Shown piece by piece: positions 48,235 to 59,400 of a stretch of DNA of 64,000 nt (the first letter of the stretch is position 1; the number at the start of each line of letters is the position of its first letter). The position numbers and the translations under genes are program-made. Source of the DNA: Centroberyx gerrardi. Taxonomy: Eukaryota > Chordata > Actinopteri > Beryciformes > Berycidae. The stretch covers positions 12,854,656 to 12,918,655 of the forward strand of contig NC_135998.1 of assembly GCF_048128805.1 (NCBI RefSeq). The letters run 5' to 3'. The notes beneath the pieces were generated by a model. That model worked only from the letters and a program-made list of their open reading frames with translations, did not search any database and had not been told where the DNA came from.

Positions 48235-51200
48235 GTAAGATTTTTTTAAACGGTAGATATTAGCTTTAGTCTTCTCTAGGTTTGTCAACGCGCGACTTTT
48301 TGACATTTCTCAGCCGCACTGGCATCCTTGTCTCCCGTCCAACAACATCTGTCTGCTGACAGATGAGGCGCCTGCTAGCCGAGTTGGCTCGCTTTGAGCT
48401 AGCGGTTATGCTAGCTTGTTTCGAGTGAAACGACGGTAACGCTCATTTCCCCCTGATCAATTTGTGATAACAGAGACGCTGAATTATTTTTCAAGTATTC
48501 AGCTAATGCAACGATGCACATATGTGGATGTATTGCTTGCAAAGCTAAATCTTTTATCGTGCCATGTCAGCTGCAGATACTAGAAAAGTATTAACTAGGT
48601 TAACGCGTAGATATACTTTTGTATTACTGAAGTTGTGTTAACGTGAGCTAACGTTAGATAATATCGGGTCCCCTCGATCTAATGGTTCAATTGTGTGTGA
48701 ATGTCTGCTTTTACATTAACTTATTAGCATATGTGCAAACTCATGCTGCTGTGGCTTGTCATATATTTGTTTTCAACGTTAATGCATCATTTAAGGAGCC
48801 AAAGTTGCATTACTGTTATTTGCAAAAGATAGCATGCAGTATTGGCCTAGCTATTACTCTCAGAAACGGTAAATCATATCATCTGTCTTGTTCTCCTCTC
48901 AACATCCCGAAGCCTCTTAAAGTGTATTTACACCACTGTTGAGATTCAGAGATAAATGTATTACAGTTGCTGAAAAACCACGGACTTGCATGACAGATTC
49001 AGATGTATCCCTCAGTGTAAGGATGTATGTTAAACGGTATGATATAATATCAGAGACTAGTAATATTAGAAGTGCACCACCATCTTTTTCTATTGTTGGT
49101 GACCAAATAGCCTGCAAGTACGTAATATTGAGTAAGTCTATTTGTTAGCAATGAATACCTTTCCAAATAGACTGTTGACAACTTTGGCTAAAAATGCTTA
49201 TTCTGTAGATGCACATTTTTCTGTAGAAAATTGCTAGGGAAAAGACAGAACATACTATTATACCATACTATAGCAGTTACATGTTAGAGGCTTGGAAAAT
49301 GTCAATCTTATGATTTAACATCTTTCAAATTAATTTTGCAATGCAATTATTTCAGTTTTAGCAAGGTGCTTGTGTGGTGGATGGTACAGTATTTGTTGAT
49401 ACTGGTGAACCACTCAAAGAGTCAGACTGGCTGACCATGCTATATCTTGTGATAAATTACTGAAGCTGCACCTAAATATTTCTGAGCTCCAGTCATATTT
49501 AGCTCTGCTTGTGTCCCATCAGTACAGTGAAGTTGGAGGAGGACGCTCATCTTTCCATTATCTGCTTATCTCCTGCAGGCTCTGCAGATCACTGACAGCG
49601 TTGTGTTGATCTTTTAATGAGGCTGAGGATACTGCTCTGCTCCAGATGGCCCTGCGTTGTACTTGTAGGTCTGTAGGCCTGTGTCGATGTTGTTATTATT
49701 GCTGTCCTTGGCTTGGACCCCCCACATGTCCTGATAAGTCCCCTCCCCCTTCCCTCCTGCCCAGATAGTGGAGGTCGGGTCATGTGACTTCTGTTATGAT
49801 AAGAGGCACAGTACAGCATCTGGAGCGAGGCAGCATCTGTTTGTGTTCCAGGGGGCTCAAATCCAACTGCTTGTTCTTCAGCAAGCCGCTGTGATCACCA
49901 GGGATCAGGGAAGTTTAGGGCTTTAGCTTACAGTTATCCATGATATATCTTTGTCTAGGAGCTGGGATGTTGATGGCTTGCCCCGCCTGCTAACGCTGTT
50001 TCACCGACGTCGGAAGCTTTTTGTCTGCTTGTCACAGTGGTTTCGCCTAGCTAGGAGGTCTTGCAAGGAGGGACTTGATCTCCCATTTCACCCAACTGTA
50101 TTAGAGCTCAAAGCTTTCAGATAGTGTCAGCTTGTGTCCCGTCCCCTCTCATTAGGGGAGTGGCACAGCTAAAAGAGATCGATAAACATAACCTGTGATT
50201 ACTCTGTGGAAAAGAGTTAGTAGCTCAGTTATGCCAAAGTATTTTTCTCAGCTCCAAGGTAAAGGACTCTGATGAGAACTAGGCTAACTGTGGCTAAAAT
50301 CTTGCAGATTCAGAAATTTGGTCACTGAAAAATGATTGTTGACATCATAACACAGCTGAAACACAAAATTAACCACAATTTGGGTGTGGTTTGGTGCTAA
50401 TTTCCAAATTCTGCTGCTTATCCTGCTGGATGGAGACTTACATCAGCAGCATTATTGTGCTCCAGCTTTGAGTAGTAAATGCATTGTAATGTAGGCTACG
50501 TCTTTTGACCCTCACCGACATAGTGTCTCTCATGTGAATGGAAACAGGTCTTGATATGTGCCTCAACATCTACTGTATCTAAGATCAAAGTAGGTCATGC
50601 TTAGTAAGTTGGCTCCCTTCTCTGGTTATAAAAAGCTCACTGTGGCTGGTGCATTGCGAGTTTCATCCAGGGTCACGTCTCTCCATTTCTCTGTACTCCA
50701 CTGAGGCTGCATCCAGTTATCAGGGCAAGCCGTGATACTTTGTTGGGTTTGGATACTGTGTGTTACAACACAAATTGAATTTAGAGTTTCGTTTCTTTTT
50801 TTAAAGGTGGAGGAAATGGTAATGGTCTAATTTAAAGTGATGTTGCACCTTGGTAGTACCTTGTGTTGTGTAGCTTCCTGGACATGATATAACCCCAAAA
50901 TCAGTGATTCTCTGTTATCTGTTGATCAGGTAGAGGCGACTGGAGAATTGCATTTTTTTCTCTCTCCATTCACTGCCATTGTGTGGCGAAACAGGTCTGA
51001 AAATCACACTAATAGCACATAAACAAGCGCGAACAAAGCAGATTCTGACAATATATAAAAAACTAGTCATGCTGCTGAATTGTGTTTAAGTGAATCACTT
51101 TCTTCATGTTATTAAACCTTTCAGTTTGAACAAGTGTGACACCGAAATCTGGTCGGAGGAAATGTATGCCGATGGAACGAAGAAAATAGTAGGCTACGTC

Positions 51201-51250
51201 TAGCAATAATTGTAAATAGGCGAAAAAAAGTGAGAGACTCGTTTTTATTT

Positions 51251-51722
51251 GGTAGCCTGGTTCCAGACTCCTGAATCGCGTCCCGCCCACTCTTCAGATT
51301 TGGTCGAGTGATTCAGAGAGTCTGGTGTTGCTCTATTCAAGGGCGATTTCTCGATCGGAAAAACGATCGGGCCAATCGGTGCCCTTTGTGGCGGGACTAA
51401 AGTTTGAACGGTTCGTGCAACGGTTTTTCATTGCCGTTTTGGCAGAATAATATTTGTTGAAATCATTCCTTAACTAGCATATTGTCTTTGCAAAGACGAT
51501 ATTTTTGTCAAAAACAACTGACATTTTTAGTAAAGTTAGTAAATATGCCCAGCATCAGTGTCACTGAAAATAATGTCATAGCGGCCAGTCAGTCACTAGT
51601 GATTGGTTTGGGGAAAATCAAACCCCCCCCCACACAGAAAACGACTAACATGGAGGCAGTGTCAGACTGAATAATGGAGTGGGAATGAAATGGCCATTCA
51701 GTCTGAATATCAGGCTAATATA
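51251..51722. mobile_element. MITE with 'tagcctg' inverted ends
   Basis: The left end reads gtagcctggttccagact. The right end, reverse-complemented, reads ttagcctgatattcagact. Between them is a noncoding sequence with a C8 run. Class not determined. Confidence 0.5.
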
Positions 51723-52323
51723 TAAGAATCTGCTTTGTCAGAGTCCTGTCTCCCACCTTTTTTCGCCTGTTTACAGTCTTACTTGGACAGTAGTGGTCAG
51801 GAGCGTTGGTGTACTTTTAAGATTTGTTGGGGAAGCTGAGAGGTCACCAAGGCCAAGTACATCAGACAGGCTTTGAGGGGGAGAATATTTGGTCTCTGCT
51901 CGAGATAAGCAACACACTCTTAACTGCGTGGGCCTATATCTGAGTGGGTGCGAAGACAGGGATTTTAGAAAGGCTTTGTTAGATGAGGACATTCAGGTAT
52001 GGCAAAATAAAAGTGGGAGTGATGGGGTCAAAAAGACTGAGGAAGCAGTCCCTATCTAGAGAATACAAACGAGTCTCATTGCAAATGTGTGGTGATTTTT
52101 TTTTTGTAAGTTTACCTCACTATATATAGGCTGCTGAGTGAGGCAGAGAGGCCACCTGGAGTGGGTGTCTCTTCCCACACATGGTCGTCTCCTCATTCTG
52201 AACTTGGCTGGACCCACCGCTGTCTTGTTTTTTTTTATGGCTTCCTTTGTTTCCTTATCTGCGAAGTTCACTCAGCTCCCACACACTGACAGAGCTCCAA
52301 TCCTGTCAAAACCATGACAAGAA

Positions 52324-52350
<27 letters not shown>
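52324..52350 (+). repeat. (TC)n microsatellite
   Basis: About 13 TC units. Confidence 0.9.
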
Positions 52351-52355
<5 letters not shown>

Positions 52356-52696
52356 CCATTTCTCTCACAGATAATAAGCAGATAATAAGCTGAGTGGACT
52401 TGGAGATGGAAATGGCCCTCTTGAAATTATGTAAAAGGGGCTTTGGTTAGACACTGTAGAAATAGTAATTAACCATGTTGTATAACTGACATCAAAAGCA
52501 GGCAGAACCCTTGCTTTTACAGACTCCTCATCAAACCGCAGCCTCTTAGAGATGACATTTGTGATTCCAGACGTGTTTGCATGCATTAATGCACATGGCA
52601 GAATGTGTGGAAAAAGGTGATTCAACGGATGTTACATATGGGAAAAAGCTATTTCTACTTATGCCCCAGAGCTGCTGGACAACAGCTTGTTGATAG

Positions 52697-53199
52697 ATAA
52701 GAATGGCGATGACGCGGCAAAAAGGCCACGCCCACAAAGTGCGGTACAAGTGCGAAACCCTATTCAATTTCTATGAGCAAAACATTAAATCGCCATTTTC
52801 TGTGGTTGCTTTTTCTGAGTTCTAATAGGCCTAATTTATGTGAAATGTATATGGTGTAAATAATTTGACGTGACCTTTTCAAGGTTGTCAAACAACAGCA
52901 GGATCATTTAAATGTTTTTTTCTTGAAGTCTCAAAATGCGAACATGACTCCTCTCTTGAATGGAATTTAGCTTGTTAGCATTTTGTGACTTCCAGAAAAA
53001 AACATTTTAATGCAATTTTTTGACAACTGTGAAAAGGTATCGATAAATTATTTACATTTCACATAAATTATCAGAAGACAGAAAAAGCAACCACAGAAAA
53101 TGTTGATTTCTTTGTTTTGCCCATAGAAATAGAGCGGGGCATATCACTTGTACCGCACTTTGTGGGCGTGGCCAATTTGAAACGTCACACCATTCTTAT
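52697..53199. mobile_element. fold-back MITE with inverted repeats of roughly 180 bp
   Basis: The left contains ggccacgcccacaaagtgcg and the right cgcactttgtgggcgtggcc, an exact 20-bp pair. Pairing continues outward to ataagaatgg / ccattcttat and inward through ttctgtggttgctttttctg / cagaaaaagcaaccacagaa and tttatgtgaaatgta / tacatttcacataaa. The centre is unpaired. No protein. Confidence 0.85.
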
Positions 53200-53715
53200 T
53201 GTTGTTTCCTATTGTTTATTCCTATTGTTTTTCCCCATACTTTCACCACACCCACAACTTGGTACTTTCATGTTGGCCAATCACTCTCTGTGTTCCAACT
53301 GTGTGCAAAGAAATGTTGCAGCAAAATTGTTGTTTCAGCTTGTGTTCTTTTTTTTTTGTAAATAATATTTATATAATTTTTTCAATATTTATGCCCCCCC
53401 CTCCCCAGTTGGTGGATGTTCATGCAGCAATCATGGAAACAGCCCAATGCCAATCGATAGTGCATGAGGATAGGAAAGATGAGAGAGAGAGAGAAAGTGT
53501 GGTAGTGTGTGTCCCCACTGTAGGGCATTATAGAGAATTCTGATTACATAATGATCAAATTAGTTCAAACGTGTTATTTTGTTTTTGTTCAATCTAGATT
53601 TTAGTGACAGCCCTGATGAGCACACGCTGTACTTCCCTTACGCAAGGCTCTGGGGCTGTGTGCTGCCTAAACAGAAATTCCCCTAAGCATTACACATGGC
53701 AAAAAGTGTTATAGA

Positions 53716-53780
53716 CAAACACACAGAGCCCGGCTCTTGCAGAGGTGCTGCTCCCGAGCACCTAATAAACTTAAATACAC
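53716..53780. repeat. short dispersed repeat, copy 1
   Basis: The sequence 'gcccggctcttgcagaggtg' plus 'ctcccgagcacctaataaa' recurs at 58722-58765 as gccggctctaacagagttg plus ctcccgagcacctaataaa, in the same orientation 5 kb downstream. Confidence 0.7.
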
Positions 53781-54030
53781 AGGTCCAGCCAGGAAGCGCA
53801 TGTGAATCACACAGGTGGCAGTCAGCTCGCTAAGTAACATACCTGTCAAACATGGACTGTCAGGATATTGGAATGGGAACAAGCAGGGCAAAGTGTTAAC
53901 TCAGTTACTGACAGTTTTAAAGGCTTATGAAAGGAAGTGTAGCAATCAAGTGTTTTTGGTGAGGGAAAGAGAAATCTGATTTCAGTTTACACTGGAGATG
54001 CATTTTAATGTAATTCAGCTAAAACACATA

Positions 54031-55690
54031 CACTGAACAAAAATATAAACGCAACACTTTTGTTTTTGCTCCCATTTTTCATGAGTTGAAATAAAAGATC
54101 TAAGATTTTTTCTATGCACACAAAAGGCTTATTTCTCTCATATTTTGTTCACAAATTTGTTTAAATCTGTGTTAGTGAGCACTTCTCCTTTGCCAAGATA
54201 ATCCATCCACCTGACAGGTGTGGCATATCAAGATGCTGATTAAACAGCATGATTATTGCACAGGTGTGCCTTGGGCTGGTCACAATAAAAGGCCACTCTA
54301 AAATGTGCAGTTTTATCACAACACAATGCCACAGATGTCGCAAGTTTTGAGGGAGCGTGCAATTGGCATGCTGACTGCAGGAATGTCCACCAGAGCTGTT
54401 GCCCATGAATTGAATGTTCATTTCACTACCATAAGCCGTCTTCAATGTCGTTTCCGAGCATTTGGCAGTACATCCAACCGGCCTCACAACCGCAGACCAC
54501 GTGTAACCACGCCAGCCCAGGACCTCCACATCCGGCTTCTTCACCTGCGAGATCGTCTGAGACCAGCCGCCCGGACAGCTGATGCAACAGTTGGTTTGCA
54601 AAACCAAAGCATTTCTGCACAAACTGTCAGAAACCGTCTCAGGGAAGCTCATCTGCGTGCTCGTCGTCCTCACCAGGGTCTTGACCTGACTGCAGTTCGC
54701 CATCGTAACCGACTTGAGTGGGCAAATGCTCACCTTCGATGGCGTCTGGCACTTTGGAGAAGTGTTCTCTTCACAGATGAATCCCGGTTTTCACTGTACC
54801 GGGCAGATGGCAGACAGCGTGTATGGCGTCGTGTGGGCGAGCGGTTTGCTGATGTCATCGTTGTGAACAGAGTGCCCCATGGTGGCGGTGGGGTTATAGT
54901 ATGGGCAGGCATAAGCTACGGACAACGAACACAGGTGCATTTTATTGATGGCAATTTGAATGCACAGAGATACCGTGACGAGATCCTGAGGCCCATTGTC
55001 GTTCCATTCATCCACCGCCATCACCTCAAGTTGCAGCATGATAATGCACGGCCCCATGTTGCAAGGATCTGTACACAATTCCTGGAAGCTGAAAACATCC
55101 CAGTTCTTGCATGGCCTCCATACTCACCAGACATGTCACCCATTGAGCATGTTTGGGCTCTGGATCGGCGTGTACGACAGCGTGTTCCAATTCCTGCTGA
55201 TATCCAGCCTTTGAAGAGGAGTGGACCAACACTCCACACGCCACAATCAACAACCTGATCAACTCTATGTGAAGGAGATGTGTCGCACTGCATGAGGCAA
55301 ATGGTGGTCACACCAGATACTGACTGGTTTTCCAAAAATGCATATCTGTAGCCCTAGTCATGTGAGATCCATAGTTCAGTGCCTAATAAATGTCTTTTTT
55401 CAAGATAAAACTGCACATTTTAGAGTGACCTTTTATTGTGACCAGCCCAAGGCACACCTGTGCAATAATCATGCTGTTTAATCAGCATCTTGATATGCCA
55501 CATTTGTCAGGTGGATGGATTATCTTGGCAAAGGAGAAGTGCTCACTAACACGGATTTAAACAAATTTGTGAACAAAATTTGAGAGAAATAAGCCTTTTG
55601 TGTGCATAGAAAAAATCTTAAATCTTTTATTTCAACTCATGAAAAATGGGAGCAAAAACAAAAGTGTTGCATTTATATTTTTGTTCAGTA
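54031..55690 (+). mobile_element. Tc1-like DNA transposon, 1.66 kb, full length
   Basis: Inverted repeats of about 280 bp lie at 54031-54310 and 55411-55690. Both contain aaaatgggagcaaaaacaaa or its complement and end cactgaacaaaaatataa at the tip. TA dinucleotides flank it at 54029-54030 and 55691-55692. Length, TA duplication and the encoded DD34E transposase fit a Tc1 element. The two repeats differ at a modest number of sites, so insertion is not extremely recent. Confidence 0.93.
54326..55258 (+). pseudogene. Tc1 transposase, C-terminus broken
   Basis: From the ATG at 54326 the frame runs 310 codons. The N-terminal paired-type helix-turn-helix region (about residues 5-110) includes [20 protein letters not shown]. 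The catalytic residues are present: D151 in LFTDESRF, D239 in LQHDNARPH and E274 in PDMSPIEHVW, 34 residues after the second D (DD34E). Near 55205 a short deletion (around a dozen nt) shifts the frame after VPIPADIQ, and a further TGA lies at about 55267 in the original frame. The last 30 or so residues are therefore lost, and the copy is probably inactive. Confidence 0.85.
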
Positions 55691-56184
55691 TAGATGTATT
55701 CCAGATACAAGACATATCTTATTGCCAGAGGTAAAGTGGGCCATTATGTTGCATATAATATAATAATATACATTTTTTCCCAACCTTTGAATTTGAGTAT
55801 AAAAGCACTTTGTGAGAGGATGTCAGTTGAGATTTCAGATATTTTCCCTGCTATTGTGCACTCTTGTCCATTATCCCTTATGTTGTGAAGAGAGTCAAGA
55901 ATCTGGGCCCTTGGGATGTTTGAGAGAGTTCAGAGAGTAGTCGTCTACTTTTTATGGTTGCCATTTTAGGAGGACATTACCAAGATGCACCATTAAGTGC
56001 TCTTTCTATCCATTTTTTAATTCTGTCTGTCCTGGTACTTTTCACCCCTTGGGGTTCCACCTACTAACAAAGCAGTAGTTGTCTTTGTTTGTGTGAAGAG
56101 TCAAGAAGCATCCTCTACATGCATTTCTAATTCTGTCATTTCCTCTTTGTTTCAGTAAGCACACCCTCTGAGGTTCTCATTCTG

Positions 56185-56259
56185 ATGGAGCAGTGGTTGT
56201 CAGTCTTTGTGAAGAGGCGCCATGTTTCCTTGTCATGTAACCCCCTGGCCCTCTGCTGA
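56185..56259 (+). other. overlapping upstream ORF in camkk2
   Basis: An ATG in the same exon, 37 nt before the proposed camkk2 start, opens a frame of 24 codons (MEQWLSVFVKRRHVSLSC, then NPLALC and a stop) that overlaps the main start in another frame. It could lower initiation at the main ATG. Translation is not shown. Confidence 0.4.
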
Positions 56260-56455
56260 GCCGCCGGCCCCCCGCAGCAGTCATGCACCCCCGACGCAGC
56301 CGCCGCAGCCCCTCCCTGATCTGCTGTGCAGCTGCCCCGCACCACCCTTGAACGCCCAGTCTGAGTCGCCCTCCCCAGACCCCATGGAGTCCCTCATCGT
56401 GGTCACGGAGTACGAACCCAGCCGGCCGCCTGGAGAGGATGGAGAGGAGGAGGAG
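56222..56455 (+). CDS. camkk2: camkk2 coding exon 1 (start codon)
   Basis: The acceptor tttgtttcag is at 56155. The ATG at 56222 (gcgccATGt, G at -3) is the first in this frame after an in-frame TGA at 56210. The N-terminus is Pro-rich (PPAPRSSHAPPTQPPQPLP) and not conserved with human. The conserved part begins at the internal Met of MESLIVVTEYEP (56384), so a shorter start there is possible. Ends at GEDGEEEE before gtaaga. Confidence 0.8.
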
Positions 56456-59400
56456 GTAAGATAAGACAAACCCAGCTTCAGATTTAATCTATAAAATGTC
56501 AAAAATAATGACAAATGTAGCCATCAGCTGTTAACTAATTGCTATGGAAATGTGATACATGGTTTCAGGTTGATGTTGTCATCAGTTACAAATTGTGAGC
56601 TTGGAATTTTAAGATTATGACTTTTTTTTATCACAATTGAGTTATCCACATATTCATTATCTTTTTAACAGGGATGCTCCCTAATTCGAATACCATTTGA
56701 ATACCATATTCGGGAAAGCACAAATAATGCATTTTACTTGTTACTTATGAATTTCTTTCAGAATTATTCTGATGTTTTAATAGTATGCCTTTTGTCATGG
56801 AGAAAACACGTTCATCTGAAAATAACTTCAGTTGAATATGTTGAGACAGCACTTGAAACAGCAATCAAGCCATCAAGATGAACTCTAAATTTGCTAGACA
56901 TGAGTTAAAAAGAATGAAAACAACCAGAAAGAATAAAATGCATAAATACAACTAAAGTAAAAGAGGTAAAAAATATATTAAATTATATGACAGCCTTTCT
57001 GTAAAAATGTGTTTTAATTTTTAAAAATCTAAAATTTTTGTTTTGGATACATAGATGGATAACAGGTAAACAGTATCTCACATATAAACATGATTCAACC
57101 ACACAAATATTTCATGTTGATCCATCGTACGGCACCCTCAAACAACAATGATCACCCTACATATTGGTTTAGTGCAGACAAACAATAAAGGAAATAAAAA
57201 TGTTGATGAAATAACCAATCAAAAAATATATGCAATGTGTCACATCTCAGGTGGAGGACATGGACAGCTCTGAGACGCCCGAACCTGCTTCCTCTGTGGC
57301 CCCGCCGTTCCGGACTCCATCATGCGACCTGCTGTCCCACACCGTCGGCCGAACAGAGGCCCTCCTACCTGACAGCCAAGAGCAGAGGGGACGACTGAAC
57401 CTGTCGGACAGGAAACTGTCTCTCCAGGAGCGCTCACAAACGGCCATGTCGCCCTGCAGCTCCCCGGGACTCAACGGGCGCTACATTTACCCCTCACTGC
57501 CCTACTCCCCCATCACCTCACCCCATTCCTCCCCCCGCCTGCCCCGCAGGCCCACTGTGGAGTCCCACCGCGTTTCCATCACCGACCTCCAGGTAAGGTC
57601 AAGCCTAGAGGCTAACAAGGTTTCAACATTTAGGGGTCCGGAATTTTTTTAAGCTGATTTTACTTTATGGAGCTGAATAATATTGCTAAGCATTATTTTC
57701 CAAAACCTGTCTGGAATTGTATTTGTTGCCCAGCAAAATTAAATCATTCATTATTTTGATATTTAAGATTAAGGCTTAGATTAAGGCTCTAAATAAAATG
57801 TCCTTCTCTTTGCCACTTTGATATATCATAGTCTGCACAGCTGACTCATAAAAGTCTGTGTACGCTATTGAACAGCATGCATGGAGGTATGCATATTCTC
57901 ACAGCATATTCTTTTTTTTTTTTATAAATTCAAATTTTTGTGTGGCAAGTGGTGTGTGCATACTTTAAGTCCCGATGCATCGTTTATCAAACCCAGGTCG
58001 GCCCCAGACAGTTCATGTTCCTGCTATGTCAAGACGTTTGTCAGGAGAACATCCTCACATTTCTCTGAACAGTCAATATCAGGTGCATTAACATCAACTA
58101 TAGGTACAGGGAGGCTGTTCCATTGTCTCTTTTATGTGATGCACCTAAAAGAGTGCTTCACTTCCAATGTAAAATCACCTCCCTTTTTATTAAATTTGCT
58201 TGGCTGGATGAGTTTGAAAGATTTTTTCAGAAAAGTCTTCGAGGCACACTTTATTTGTAAATCCTGGGAAAGATGTCATCATATTTTGTATGTATGATGG
58301 TTGGGTTTGTCAGTTAGGTTGTACGCAACTGCAACTTGACATATGGAGTCTCTTTAAGCTCATGAAGACTGGGCATCTAGAGTGCGTGAATAAAAACAAG
58401 TGCACTTGCGTTTTTTAGGTGCTCGGGTAGGGGACTTAATGCAACCTTAAAAACTCCATCTAATTCCATCTCACTCTAATCTAATCTAATCTTATTTATT
58501 TTAGTGATAAATCAGTAGCAGACCAGATGTTCATTTGACGTGATATTTCAAAAGCAGACATGGCGTTCATCGTCACAGTTTTAAAATGAACATCACTGCA
58601 AATGTATTAATCAACAACAACGACAGTAAAGACATAATGTTCTTCTGTGATGACATGATGTAAATATGACCATGAACGAACAAACAAACAAATGCACAAA
58701 CAAATACACAGACACACAGAGAGCCGGCTCTAACAGAGTTGCTCCTCCCGAGCACCTAATAAATATCAAAATATCAATATCACACTTGTATGAAAGTAAG
58801 CAGAACTGCATGTGCATTTGTCTCCAGTCTTAAAAGCAGCAGCACTGGTAAAGATTGATCTTTCTGGATGTGAAGGTAAGGTCTTAACTGTCTCAGTAGA
58901 AGTAGACAATAGCTGCCATCGCTCTTGCATAGTTGTACATAGATGCAGACACCCGTAGATGTCCTGTAGGTAGAAACCATCTTAAAGCGTCAGCTTATAG
59001 GGCAGTTGGCTCCAGTGGTGCTCCCATCTGGATTTTGGAGCCCAGTATTGATTTTTGCTTTCACATAAACAGAATTAGCCAATACTGATCTATGCAGCAA
59101 CGTGGATTCCAGAGACTCCACATACCCACTGACTTTAAAGGAGAATACCGGTTTCAGATATTTTTCAGAATACGAGTTATAGCCCATTTACTTCTATGTC
59201 TAGTTTACATTTCCCCCAATCTTTTTGCAATGCATGCTGCATGTAATTTTATTTTTTTTAACAAGAACTCATTTTTTGTTTTTAAAATAGAAACTTTACA
59301 GTGTCAAACCTAACTTGAAATTAACTGCTGTCCCAGCTAACAAAGACACCCCAAAAAAGAGGACATGGATGTGACAAAGTTTGCAAGACGCCAAGTTTTG

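Larger units (their letters stand above)
48235..56155 (+). other. camkk2: probable camkk2 intron 1
   Basis: No coding exon is recognised. It holds a repeat at 51251-51722, (TC)n at 52324-52350, a fold-back element at 52697-53199, a 60-bp repeat copy at 53716-53780 and a Tc1 element at 54031-55690. Confidence 0.5.

Noticed and set aside
57881..58297. Open frame in the camkk2 intron as a missing exon
   Set aside because: No CAMKK2 similarity. The flanking exons already join in phase 0.
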